Of a DNA stretch of 9,712 bases, positions 1 through 6,827 are shown piece by piece. Origin of the DNA: an uncultured Atopobiaceae bacterium (GTDB lineage: Bacteria > Actinomycetota > Coriobacteriia > Coriobacteriales > Atopobiaceae). Under the pieces are notes generated by a model. The model was not told where the DNA came from. It did no database searches and saw nothing but the letters and a program-made list of their open reading frames with translations. The DNA is taken from contig CAJOGH010000027.1 of the NCBI GenBank assembly GCA_905233865.1, positions 1 through 9,712 on the forward strand, written 5' to 3'. Made by a program: the position numbers and the translations under genes. Position 1 is the first letter of the stretch, and each line of letters starts with the position of its first letter.

Positions 1-3000
1 CTCGAGGGCGACGCGGGCGCGGCGAGCGTCGGCGTGCGCTGCGAGAAAGGTGTGGGCGTCGTCTTCACGAGCGGCTACTCAAACGACAATGCCGGCAAGG
101 ACCCAGCCACGTTCTTCTTGTCCAACGACGGCTACGAGGTGTACCTCGAGGGGACTGAGGCCTCTACGAGGAAGGCCACGGTCGACGACGCGAGCTTCGT
201 CGAGCCAGGCAGTCAGGTCAACCGTGACGTCGGCACCCTCACGGGCGTGAACTGGATGAGCGGCCTGTCGGGCGAGCGACGCCTGAACGAGATTGACGTC
301 CCCGGCACGCATGACTCCGCGACCAGGAGGGTCGTGGCGAATCTCACTACGGGCAATATTGCAAAGTACATCCAGTTGGGCGGCGACATTGCGAGCACGT
401 TCTTAGGGCTTCCTGCCTTGGTGATCGTCAACATCCTTGGTGCGTCGGTTTTCAGCACTATCGCTGCAAAATATGCTAAGTGCCAGAGGCGCTACATTGA
501 CGAGCAGCTCATCGATGGCATCCGCCACCTCGATCTGCGCCTCAACACGTACTATGTGGAGCCAGGCTGGCCTCCGGGGCCCCACGAGGACAACGGCGAG
601 GACCTCTACCTGTGCCACGGCAAGGACCCGGACGGCGGGACCTACTTTGCCTTTGACGAGCGCACCTCCGACATCGACCACGACGACTATGACTTCCTGA
701 CGTTCAAGAAGACGCTTGGGTGGATCAAGACGTTTTTGGAGGAGCACCCAACTGAGACCATCACGATGGTGGTGGCCATTGAGAGCGTGGACGACGTGTA
801 CGACGAGGGCATGGCGCGCATCCGCAAGCACCTGCATGACGAGCTCTCCACGCAGATCAACCCCTCGACAGGCAAGCCCTATCTCTATATGGAGGACGGT
901 GTCTTTGGCAAGAGGCTCACAGAGTACCCGCAGCTCAAGGACTGCCGTGGGCAGGTCGTGCTCGAGTGCAGCGATGCCGACGCCGATATCCTGGGCGGCG
1001 CGGTGAAGGAGGATGTCGTCACGAGCGTCCAGGAGCCCGATGGCGGCCATGATGACAACGCCGACGCGAAGATCAGGAACCTGAAGAGGTTCTTTGCCGA
1101 CCACGGCCACGACGACCTTCCCACGACGGCAGGGGAGGCCATCGACTATATGTACTTCGTGGGTCTCAATGGCACGGACGAGCCCAGCGCTACGCCACTC
1201 GAGATCGCCGATAAGGTCCTCGAAGCCGTGTTCGGCGAGGGAGGCCTTCTCATCGACAAGGCGGGCAAGTACATCGGCCGCATCAACATGGACGGGGAGA
1301 ACGCCGAGTACAGCAGGATCGTGTGGTCGTCCAACTTCTTCGCGGGGACGGAGTACTGCAAGGTCACGGTGAAGTCGGGCTTCGGCGACGAGGTGTCCGA
1401 CTCGTCCTATGTGCTCTACGGGACCAAACTGCCCGTCTCGGAGTGCATCTACGCCAACCCCAACTCGGAGGGCAAGTACTTCCAGTGCTGGGAGGCCAAG
1501 TACGACAACGTCGTCGGTGGCGACACCTGGAAGGTCTACCCGGGCCAGGAGTTCATCGTCAACGGCGACGTCACGTTCACGGCAACCTGGGGCGAGCAGA
1601 ACACACCAGTGAGGGTCCTGTGGAACGACGCTGACGACGAGGACGGCCTGCGGCCCGACAGCCTGCAGGTCTCGGTCGCGGGCGTTGCCGATCCCGTGAG
1701 CATTACGCCGGCCGCCAACTGGAGGGTCACGCTTGACGGTGGATACGCGCCTGGAGACGTCACGGTCATGTGGGACAAGATCGCGGGTGACGGTGATGGC
1801 ACGTATGCGTGCGAGGTGCGTCAGCGCGAGGGCGGCCCGGGTCTCGAGATCGTGCTCACCCACACGCCCCAAGAGAAGGTTGAGGCAAAAGGTGAGGTCC
1901 TGTGGAGGGACAATGACGACGCCGAGGGGAAGCGTCCCGACAGCGTGGTCGTCCACCTTCTGGCCGACGACCGCGTGATCGACTCGACCACGGTCACGGC
2001 CGAGGGCGGCTGGACGTGGGACCTAGGCGAGCGCCCGGCGTTTGTCGACGGCGAGCGCGTCACCTACACCGTGACGGAGGACGAGGTCGAGGGGTACCTC
2101 ACCTATGCGAGGGGCTTCGCGGTCACAAATGTCCTCAACGGCGCCAAGCAGAGCACGACGCTCAGTGGCATGGTCTTTTGGACGGATGACGACAATGCGG
2201 GCAAGACGCGGCCCAAGAGCGTGACCATCAACCTGCTCAAGGATGGTAACAAGATCGACTCGCAGGAGGTCACGGCGGACAAGAGCGGCATTTGGGCCAT
2301 CGAGTTCGTGGTGCCCGGCACCTACTGGGACGCGGTCTACACGGTGACCGAGGAGGCGGTCGAGGGCTACACGACAAAGGTGTATCCCCCCGACGAGACG
2401 GGCGGCATGCTCCTCGTGAGCAACACGCTCGAGGGTCACGAGCATGTGCACAAGACGGTGAGCTCGGAGCTGGTGGCGCCCACGTGCACCGCCAAGGGGC
2501 TGCGTCGGACGGTGGAGTACTGCGAGGGATGCGGCGAGATCTTCTCGGACGTGAAGGAGGACATCCCCGCACTCGGTCATGACTGGGGCGACTGGCAGCG
2601 TGTCAGGGTGGCCACCGAGACGCAAGAGGGCCTGGAAACGCGGACCTGCACGCGCGATAAGAGCCACACGCAGTCGCGCGCGATTCCCATGACCGGTCAT
2701 GTGCACGGACTCACGCACGTCGAGGCCAAGGCTGCCACCTGCACCGAGGACGGCAACACCGAGTACTGGGAGTGCACCGAAGGCGAGAATCCCTGCGGCA
2801 TGCGCTTTGCTGACGAGGCTGCGACTGAGTGGGTCCACGAGGAAGCAACCGTCATCCACGCGACCGGGCACGAGTGGGGGCCGTGGACCGTGGTGCGTGC
2901 GCCCTCGGAGACGGTGGTCGGCGTCGAGCGCCGCGCGTGCGAGCATGACCCACTGCATGTTGAGTTCCGCATCGTGCCCAAGCTAAACCACGTCCACGGA

Positions 3001-4308
3001 CTCACACATGTTGAGGCGAAGGCGGCTACCTGCACCGAGGATGGCAACATCGAGTACTGGAAGTGCACGGAGGGCGAGGACCCCTGCGGATTGTGCTTTG
3101 CTGACGAGGGTGGTACCGACTGGGTGCATGAGGAGGCAACCGTCGTTCACGCGACCGGTCATGACTGGGGCGAATGGCGCATCGTCAAGGCGGCCACGGA
3201 AAGCGAGCAGGGCGAGATGCTGCGCATCTGCCACAACGACTTCACGCACATGCAGACGAGGCTCATCCCCAAGGTCGGGCATGTGCACCGGCTCGTGCGC
3301 GTCGCGGCTAAGCCGGCCACGTGTACGGAGGACGGTAACATCGAGTACTGGAAGTGCGCGGACGAGGAATGCGGGATGCTGTTCAAGGACTCCGCTGGCG
3401 GCGAGTGGGTCCACGAGGAGGCCGTCGTCGTGCACGCGCTTGGCCACGAGTGGGGAGAGCCGACCTATGAGTGGGCTCCCGACAACAGCTCGGTCACGGC
3501 CCAGCGCGTGTGCGGTCGTTGTGGCGAGGTCGACTCTCAGACCGTGCCCACCACGTCCGTCGTCACGCGTGAACCGCAGTTTGGCGTGCCAGGTCAGACC
3601 ACGTATACGGCAGTCTTCTCCGGCCTTGCCTTCTATCCGCAAGTCCGCGTCGTTGACGACATCCCGGCGCGCTCCGGTATCGCCTACGTGGGCAACGGCT
3701 CCACGGCCGGATCGATGGCCATTGCCTACGGTGAGTCTGGCGCCATCGTCAGCCTTGCCCCCTGCGCCTATAGCCGCGGGGGCTACGACTTCGTGGGCTG
3801 GAACACGAAGGCCGATGGCTCAGGCACGATGTATATGCCTGGCTCACCCTTTAGGCTCAGCGCCGGCGGCGACTGGCTCTTTGCGCAGTGGAGCAAGTCT
3901 GTGGGACGTCAGCCGATGTACCGCCTGTACAACCCCAACTCAGGCGAGCACTTCTACACGGCCAGCGTGCACGAGCGCGACGCCACGGCCGCGGCGGGCT
4001 GGTCCTACGAGGGTATAGGGTGGGTTGCGCCGACGGCCGGCTCGCCGGTCTACCGCCTGTACAACGCATACGCAGGCGACCACCACTACACGATCAGCGC
4101 GGGCGAGCGCGACGCCCTGGTCGGCGCGGGATGGAGCTACGAGGGCATCGGCTGGCGCTCTGCCGGCCTGGCCGGAAAGCCGATCTGGCGTGAGTACAAC
4201 CCCAACGCCGTCGCGGGAGCTCACAACTTCACGTCCGACAGGGGCGAGCACCTCGCTCTTATCAACCTCGGTTGGCGCGGCGAGGGCATCGCCTGGTACG
4301 GTCTGTAG
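1..4308 (+). CDS. Giant surface/secreted protein with PI-PLC X domain, Cna-B, Cys/His-rich and DUF5648-like repeats (5' end missing)
   Basis: The frame is open from base 1, no signal peptide is visible, and the stop is TAG at 4306-4308, so at least 1435 residues are present and the true start lies upstream. Domains in order: a phosphatidylinositol-specific phospholipase C X domain (about 244-1341), an InlB-like repeat (1363-1590), three Cna-B-type domains (about 1600-1863, 1876-2160, 2161-2442), Cys/His-rich tandem repeats (2443 to about 3550), a second InlB-like repeat (about 3690-3894), and three C-terminal YRLYNPNSGEHFYT-type repeats (3913-4305). The architecture is that of an exported, cell-envelope-associated adhesin or enzyme. 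PI-PLC enzymes cleave phosphatidylinositol or glycosyl-PI anchors; whether this one does is inference. There is no LPXTG motif or C-terminal membrane anchor, so retention, if any, must come from the missing N-terminus or the C-terminal repeats. The gene ends in its own terminator and shares Cna-B-like domains with the small protein at 6828-7646. Confidence 0.9.
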   Translation, partial: LEGDAGAASVGVRCEKGVGVVFTSGYSNDNAGKDPATFFLSNDGYEVYLEGTEASTRKATVDDASFVEPGSQVNRDVGTLTGVNWMSGLSGERRLNEIDVPGTHDSATRRVVANLTTGNIAKYIQLGGDIASTFLGLPALVIVNILGASVFSTIAAKYAKCQRRYIDEQLIDGIRHLDLRLNTYYVEPGWPPGPHEDNGEDLYLCHGKDPDGGTYFAFDERTSDIDHDDYDFLTFKKTLGWIKTFLEEHPTETITMVVAIESVDDVYDEGMARIRKHLHDELSTQINPSTGKPYLYMEDGVFGKRLTEYPQLKDCRGQVVLECSDADADILGGAVKEDVVTSVQEPDGGHDDNADAKIRNLKRFFADHGHDDLPTTAGEAIDYMYFVGLNGTDEPSATPLEIADKVLEAVFGEGGLLIDKAGKYIGRINMDGENAEYSRIVWSSNFFAGTEYCKVTVKSGFGDEVSDSSYVLYGTKLPVSECIYANPNSEGKYFQCWEAKYDNVVGGDTWKVYPGQEFIVNGDVTFTATWGEQNTPVRVLWNDADDEDGLRPDSLQVSVAGVADPVSITPAANWRVTLDGGYAPGDVTVMWDKIAGDGDGTYACEVRQREGGPGLEIVLTHTPQEKVEAKGEVLWRDNDDAEGKRPDSVVVHLLADDRVIDSTTVTAEGGWTWDLGERPAFVDGERVTYTVTEDEVEGYLTYARGFAVTNVLNGAKQSTTLSGMVFWTDDDNAGKTRPKSVTINLLKDGNKIDSQEVTADKSGIWAIEFVVPGTYWDAVYTVTEEAVEGYTTKVYPPDETGGMLLVSNTLEGHEHVHKTVSSELVAPTCTAKGLRRTVEYCEGCGEIFSDVKEDIPALGHDWGDWQRVRVATETQEGLETRTCTRDKSHTQSRAIPMTGHVHGLTHVEAKAATCTEDGNTEYWECTEGENPCGMRFADEAATEWVHEEATVIHATGHEWGPWTVVRAPSETVVGVERRACEHDPLHVEFRIVPKLNHVHGLTHVEAKAATCTEDGNIEYWKCTEGEDPCGLCFADEGGTDWVHEEATVVHATGHDWGEWRIVKAATESEQGEMLRICHNDFTHMQTRLIPKVGHVHRLVRVAAKPATCTEDGNIEYWKCADEECGMLFKDSAGGEWVHEEAVVVHALGHEWGEPTYEWAPDNSSVTAQRVCGRCGEVDSQTVPTTSVVTREPQFGVPGQTTYTAVFSGLAFYPQVRVVDDIPARSGIAYVGNGSTAGSMAIAYGESGAIVSLAPCAYSRGGYDFVGWNTKADGSGTMYMPGSPFRLSAGGDWLFAQWSKSVGRQPMYRLYNPNSGEHFYTASVHERDATAAAGWSYEGIGWVAPTAGSPVYRLYNAYAGDHHYTISAGERDALVGAGWSYEGIGWRSAGLAGKPIWREYNPNAVAGAHNFTSDRGEHLALINLGWRGEGIAWYGL
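244..1341 (+). other. PI-PLC X catalytic domain within the giant surface protein
   Basis: The segment opens with the family signature LNEIDVPGTHDSAT; the first catalytic histidine is codon 310-312 and is followed by the conserved Asp. The motif GIRHLDLRL supplies the conserved Arg (RxLDxR type), and the second catalytic histidine is in LYLCHG, codon 616-618. Downstream, KTFLEEHPTETITMVVAIES and GQVVLECSD match the later strands of the TIM-like barrel, and the domain ends near VWSSNFF. The two histidines are 102 residues apart, whereas I recall about 50 in the Bacillus and Listeria enzymes; the excess is a hydrophobic insert at about 385-475. Key catalytic residues appear intact, so activity is plausible. 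Substrate (PI, GPI or something else) cannot be read from the sequence. Confidence 0.8.
1600..2442 (+). repeat. Three tandem Cna-B-type domains in the giant surface protein
   Basis: Three consecutive domains of roughly 90 residues each begin with VLWNDADDEDGLRP, VLWRDNDDAEGKRP and VFWTDDDNAGKTRP. Domains two and three contain the typical YTVTEDEVEGY / YTVTEEAVEGY strand and end in VTN or VSN. These are stalk-forming immunoglobulin-like modules of Gram-positive surface proteins. The first is the most divergent and ends in LTHTP, lacking the usual Asn. In all three the position two residues before the Trp, normally Lys, is Val (codons 1615, 1897, 2173). Confidence 0.8.
2443..3550 (+). repeat. 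Cys/His-rich tandem repeats in the giant surface protein
   Basis: Four units begin with an H-V-H motif at 2443, 2698, 2989 and 3280. The spacing is 255 and then exactly 291 and 291 bases (97 codons). Each unit has a first half of the type ATCTEDGNxEYWxC...CG..F.D and a second half of the type GHxWGxWxxVxAxxExxxGxxxRxC ending in IP. Units two and three are similar at the DNA level. The Cys and His spacing suggests metal binding or disulfide stabilisation, but this is not shown. Comparable repeats occur in large surface proteins of gut Firmicutes and Actinobacteria; their function is unknown to me. Confidence 0.8.
3913..4305 (+). repeat. Three C-terminal DUF5648-like repeats
   Basis: Three units of about 43-45 residues begin near 3913, 4045 and 4180 with MYRLYNPNSGEHFYT, VYRLYNAYAGDHHYT and IWREYNPN...HNFT. 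Each ends in a GW.YEGIGW or GWRGEGIAW block. This repeat type is found at the ends of secreted proteins of Coriobacteriia, bifidobacteria and other Gram-positives. A carbohydrate or envelope binding role is an inference; the third copy is the most divergent. Confidence 0.75.
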
Positions 4309-4326
4309 GGTCTCGCTCGGATGCGT

Positions 4327-4358
4327 CGGGCGGCAGGTTTGCCCTGCCGCCCGATTTC
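4327..4358 (+). terminator. Intrinsic terminator after the giant surface protein gene
   Basis: A perfect 11-base stem, CGGGCGGCAGG at 4327-4337 pairing with CCTGCCGCCCG at 4343-4353, has a 5-base loop (TTTGC) and is followed by ATTTCTAT. It lies 18 bases after the TAG stop at 4306-4308. It separates the surface gene from the hydrogenase. Confidence 0.85.
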
Positions 4359-4454
4359 TATGGTGAGGGCATATCGCATGGCCGTCGGTGCCTAGAACTC
4401 AGCTCTCATACGTTAAGATGATTGACGTGCTTCCACCACAGCAAGGAGGGGACT

Positions 4455-5996
4455 ATGGCAGACACCATGCGCGGCGTCTACACCAACCTGACCGAGATTC
4501 GCCGCAAGGTCTTCCGCGAGGTAGCGCGCATTGCCTACCAGGACAGGACTGACGAGGAGACGGGTGCCGAGCTCGACCGCCTGCCCTACGACATCATTCC
4601 TGGAGAGGTTGCCACCTACCGCGAGTCCATCTTCCTGGAGCGTGCCATCGTGGCCCAGCGCATCCGCCTGGCCATGGGCCTGTCGCTGCAGGACGTGGAC
4701 CAGCCCGACCACATCTCCGCCGGCCTGGAGGCTGCCTGTGGCACCGAGTCCTACTACGAGCCGCCACTGGTCAACATCATCAAGTTTGCCTGTAACGGCT
4801 GCCAGGACAACGTCTACAAGGTGGGCAAGTACTGCCAGGGCTGCCTGGCGCACCCCTGCCGTGAGATCTGCCCCAAGGGCGCCATCTCCTTCAAGAACAA
4901 GAAGGCTCTTATCGACCAAGAGAAGTGCATCAAGTGCGGCCGCTGCTTTAGCGTCTGCCCCTATCACGCCATCCACCACCACACGCGCCCCTGCTCGGAC
5001 GCCTGTGGCATGGACGCCATTCGCACCGACGAGCACGGTCGCGCCGACATCGACTACGACAAGTGCGTGAGCTGTGGCCAGTGCCTGGTCAACTGCCCCT
5101 TTGGTGCCATTGCCGACAAGAGCCAGATCTTCCAGGTCATCCGTGCCATCCGTGCGGGCGAGGAGGTCATCGCCGCCGTGGCGCCCGCCTTCGTGGGCCA
5201 GTACGGAGGCAAGGGCGAGGTGGGCAAGCTGCGCGCCGCGCTCGTGACCATCGGCTTCTCGTCGGTGGAGGAGGTCGCGCTCGGTGCCGACCTCTGTACC
5301 ATCCAGGAGGCCCACGACTTCATGGACGAGGTTCCCGACAAGCTGCCCTTCATGGCGACGTCCTGCTGCCCCGCCTGGGCCGCCATGGCAAAGAAGGAGT
5401 TCCCCGAGCAGGCCGAGTGCATCTCCATGGCGCTCACGCCCATGGTGCTCACCGCGCGCCTCATCAAGTCCAAGCACCCCAACGCGCGCGTGGCCTTCAT
5501 TGGCCCCTGCGCCGCCAAGAAGCTCGAGGCGCGTCGTCGTACGATTCGCTCAGAGGTTGACTTCGTCCTGACCTTCGAGGAGGTCCAGGCCATGCTCGAC
5601 ACGGTGGGCGTGGAGTACACGAAGCTCGAGCCCGAGGACACGTCCGACTTCCAGGAGGCCAGCGAGGACGGTCGTTCCTTTGCGGTCGCTGGTGGCGTGG
5701 CCCAGGCCGTGGTCAACCTTATCAAGGACGAGGATCCCGACCGCGAGGTCAAGGTCGAGTCCGCGCATGGTCTGCGCGAGTGCCGCGCGCTTCTGAAGAA
5801 GGCGGCCAAGGGTGCCTACGACGGCTACCTGCTTGAGGGCATGGGCTGCCCTGGTGGCTGCGTTGCCGGAGCCGGCACGCTGCGCCCCATCCAGAAGTCG
5901 ACGGCCATGGTCAAGATGTACGCCAAACGCGCGCCCAAGAAGAACGCGAACGAGAACTCCTACTCTGACGAGCTCAAGAACCTCATCAAGGAGTAG
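4455..5996 (+). CDS. Monomeric [FeFe] hydrogenase with ferredoxin-type Fe-S clusters (group B-like)
   Basis: The product is a 513-residue iron-only hydrogenase that interconverts protons and H2, most likely with ferredoxin in the cytoplasm. I chose the ATG at 4455 because AAGGAGGG (4443-4450) precedes it at good spacing; an upstream TTG at 4422 has no such site. N-terminal Cys motifs include C113/C116, C127/C130/C135/C139 and two classical 4Fe-4S motifs, C158-xx-C-xx-C-xxx-C and C204-xx-C-xx-C-xxx-C. The H-cluster domain has L1 TSCCPAW (C304, C305), L2 FIGPCAAKK (C352) and L3 EGMGCPGGCVAG (C465, C469). L2 and L3 differ from the group A forms MPCxxK and MACxxGCxxGGGQP, which points to group B. 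All expected cluster ligands appear present. No HydE, HydF or HydG maturase gene lies in the window. The gene stands alone between two terminators. TTAAGAT at 4413-4419 is a weak -10 candidate. Confidence 0.93.
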   Translation: MADTMRGVYTNLTEIRRKVFREVARIAYQDRTDEETGAELDRLPYDIIPGEVATYRESIFLERAIVAQRIRLAMGLSLQDVDQPDHISAGLEAACGTESYYEPPLVNIIKFACNGCQDNVYKVGKYCQGCLAHPCREICPKGAISFKNKKALIDQEKCIKCGRCFSVCPYHAIHHHTRPCSDACGMDAIRTDEHGRADIDYDKCVSCGQCLVNCPFGAIADKSQIFQVIRAIRAGEEVIAAVAPAFVGQYGGKGEVGKLRAALVTIGFSSVEEVALGADLCTIQEAHDFMDEVPDKLPFMATSCCPAWAAMAKKEFPEQAECISMALTPMVLTARLIKSKHPNARVAFIGPCAAKKLEARRRTIRSEVDFVLTFEEVQAMLDTVGVEYTKLEPEDTSDFQEASEDGRSFAVAGGVAQAVVNLIKDEDPDREVKVESAHGLRECRALLKKAAKGAYDGYLLEGMGCPGGCVAGAGTLRPIQKSTAMVKMYAKRAPKKNANENSYSDELKNLIKE

Positions 5997-6011
5997 GGCC
6001 TCACATAGGAC

Positions 6012-6060
6012 AAGAGGAGCCTCCTGTGGCAACGCCGCCGCAGGAGGCTCTTCTTGTATT
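6012..6060. terminator. Terminator between the convergent hydrogenase and phosphatase genes
   Basis: A stem of about 15 pairs (one G-T) joins AAGAGGAGCCTCCTG at 6012-6026 to CAGGAGGCTCTTCTT at 6041-6055, with a 14-base loop. On the plus strand it continues into TTCTTGTATT, a reasonable U-rich tail for the hydrogenase transcript. The minus-strand gene ends at 6073, 18 bases away, and the stem could also stop that transcript, although its tail is poorer in U on that strand. Confidence 0.8.
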
Positions 6061-6072
6061 GCGTTGGTCTAG

Positions 6073-6726
6073 CTACGCGCTCAGGATGACGTCGAGCAGC
6101 TCGTCGGGTGTGTCCAGGATGCGCGTCGCGCCGTGGTCCAGCAAGAAGTCGGTTCCGCGGTAGCCCCAGGCACAGCCCGCGAAGGCCACGCCGGCGTTGG
6201 CGGCAAACTCGATGTCGGTGTCGGAGTCGCCAACGTAGAGGACCTTGTCGGGGTCCACACCCATCTCGGTCATAACGGCGATCATCGCGTCGCCCGCGGG
6301 CTTGAGGGGATAGCCCTCTCGTTCGCCCACGGCAATGGCAAAGCGGCCGCCAAAGACCTCCTCGGCCAGCTTCTGGACGGCGGAGTCCGCCTTGTTGGAT
6401 ATGACGGCGCACGCGATGCCGGCGTCGGCCACGTCGTCGAGCATGCGGATGATGCCGGGGAAGGGCGCGGTGGTCTCCTCGCACCTACGCTGGTAGACCT
6501 CGCGGAACTTTGTTTGTATGCGCGCGAGCAGCTCGGGGTCGGTGTCCTCGGGGACGGAGCGCTCGATGAGCTTGTTGACGCCGTTGCCCACGCGCATGCG
6601 CGTCTCCTCGCGCGTCGCCTGCTCCATGCCAAAGGCCTCGAGTGTCTCGTTGAGGGAGGACATGAGGTCCGTCAGCGTGTCCAGGATGGTCCCGTCCATG
6701 TCAAAGATGACTGCCTGTACGTCCAT
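6073..6726 (-). CDS. HAD-superfamily phosphatase, phosphoglycolate phosphatase (Gph) type
   Basis: A 217-residue cytoplasmic hydrolase that removes phosphate from small organic phosphates; phosphoglycolate or pyrophosphate-type substrates are the family's usual targets, and the exact one is not readable here. HAD motif I is IFDMDGT (nucleophile D9, general acid D11), motif II is VISNK with S110, motif III is K142 in LKPAGD, and motif IV is VGDSDTD (D167, D171). Residues between about 15 and 85 are helical, as in a C1 cap. The length fits the usual 215-230 residues. The start ATG (complement of 6724-6726) is preceded by AGGAGC on the minus strand. It is convergent with the hydrogenase, sharing its terminator, and divergent from the 6828 gene. 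Confidence 0.92.
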   Translation of the reverse strand: MDVQAVIFDMDGTILDTLTDLMSSLNETLEAFGMEQATREETRMRVGNGVNKLIERSVPEDTDPELLARIQTKFREVYQRRCEETTAPFPGIIRMLDDVADAGIACAVISNKADSAVQKLAEEVFGGRFAIAVGEREGYPLKPAGDAMIAVMTEMGVDPDKVLYVGDSDTDIEFAANAGVAFAGCAWGYRGTDFLLDHGATRILDTPDELLDVILSA

Positions 6727-6763
6727 AAACTGCTCCTGTTTCTCGCGCTTGCGTGCTTCCGTG

Positions 6764-6773
6764 TGCTATTATG
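6764..6773. promoter_or_regulatory. Overlapping divergent -10 elements between phosphatase and small surface protein genes
   Basis: On the plus strand TGCTATTAT (6764-6772) is an extended -10 box, placing a start site roughly 50 bases before the ATG at 6828. On the minus strand the same bases read CATAAT (complement of 6768-6773), a good -10 about 45 bases before the phosphatase start. No convincing -35 hexamer was found on either strand. Overlap of the two elements would make them compete for polymerase. Confidence 0.4.
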
Positions 6774-6827
6774 ACGCTGTCTTCTCATACGAAGCTAACA
6801 CACACCAGGAGAATGACAGGAGCACAC

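Noticed and set aside
403..1956. Long minus-strand open frame (517 codons), and similar ones at 2023-2958, 4413-5477 and 7773-9173
   Set aside because: These lie opposite confident plus-strand genes, have no recognisable domains or ribosome binding sites, and are rich in Val, Leu, His, Arg and Asp as expected for the complement of GC-rich coding sequence.
2443..3550. Regularly spaced repeats that might suggest a CRISPR array
   Set aside because: The 291-base period lies within one open frame, the repeats encode conserved protein motifs, and there are no short direct repeats with unique spacers.
6807..6815. Alternative upstream start ATG 6813 for the small surface protein
   Set aside because: The AGGAG at 6807-6811 is only one base from that ATG, while ATG 6828 has well-spaced CAGGAG and gives a standard signal peptide directly from its N-terminus.
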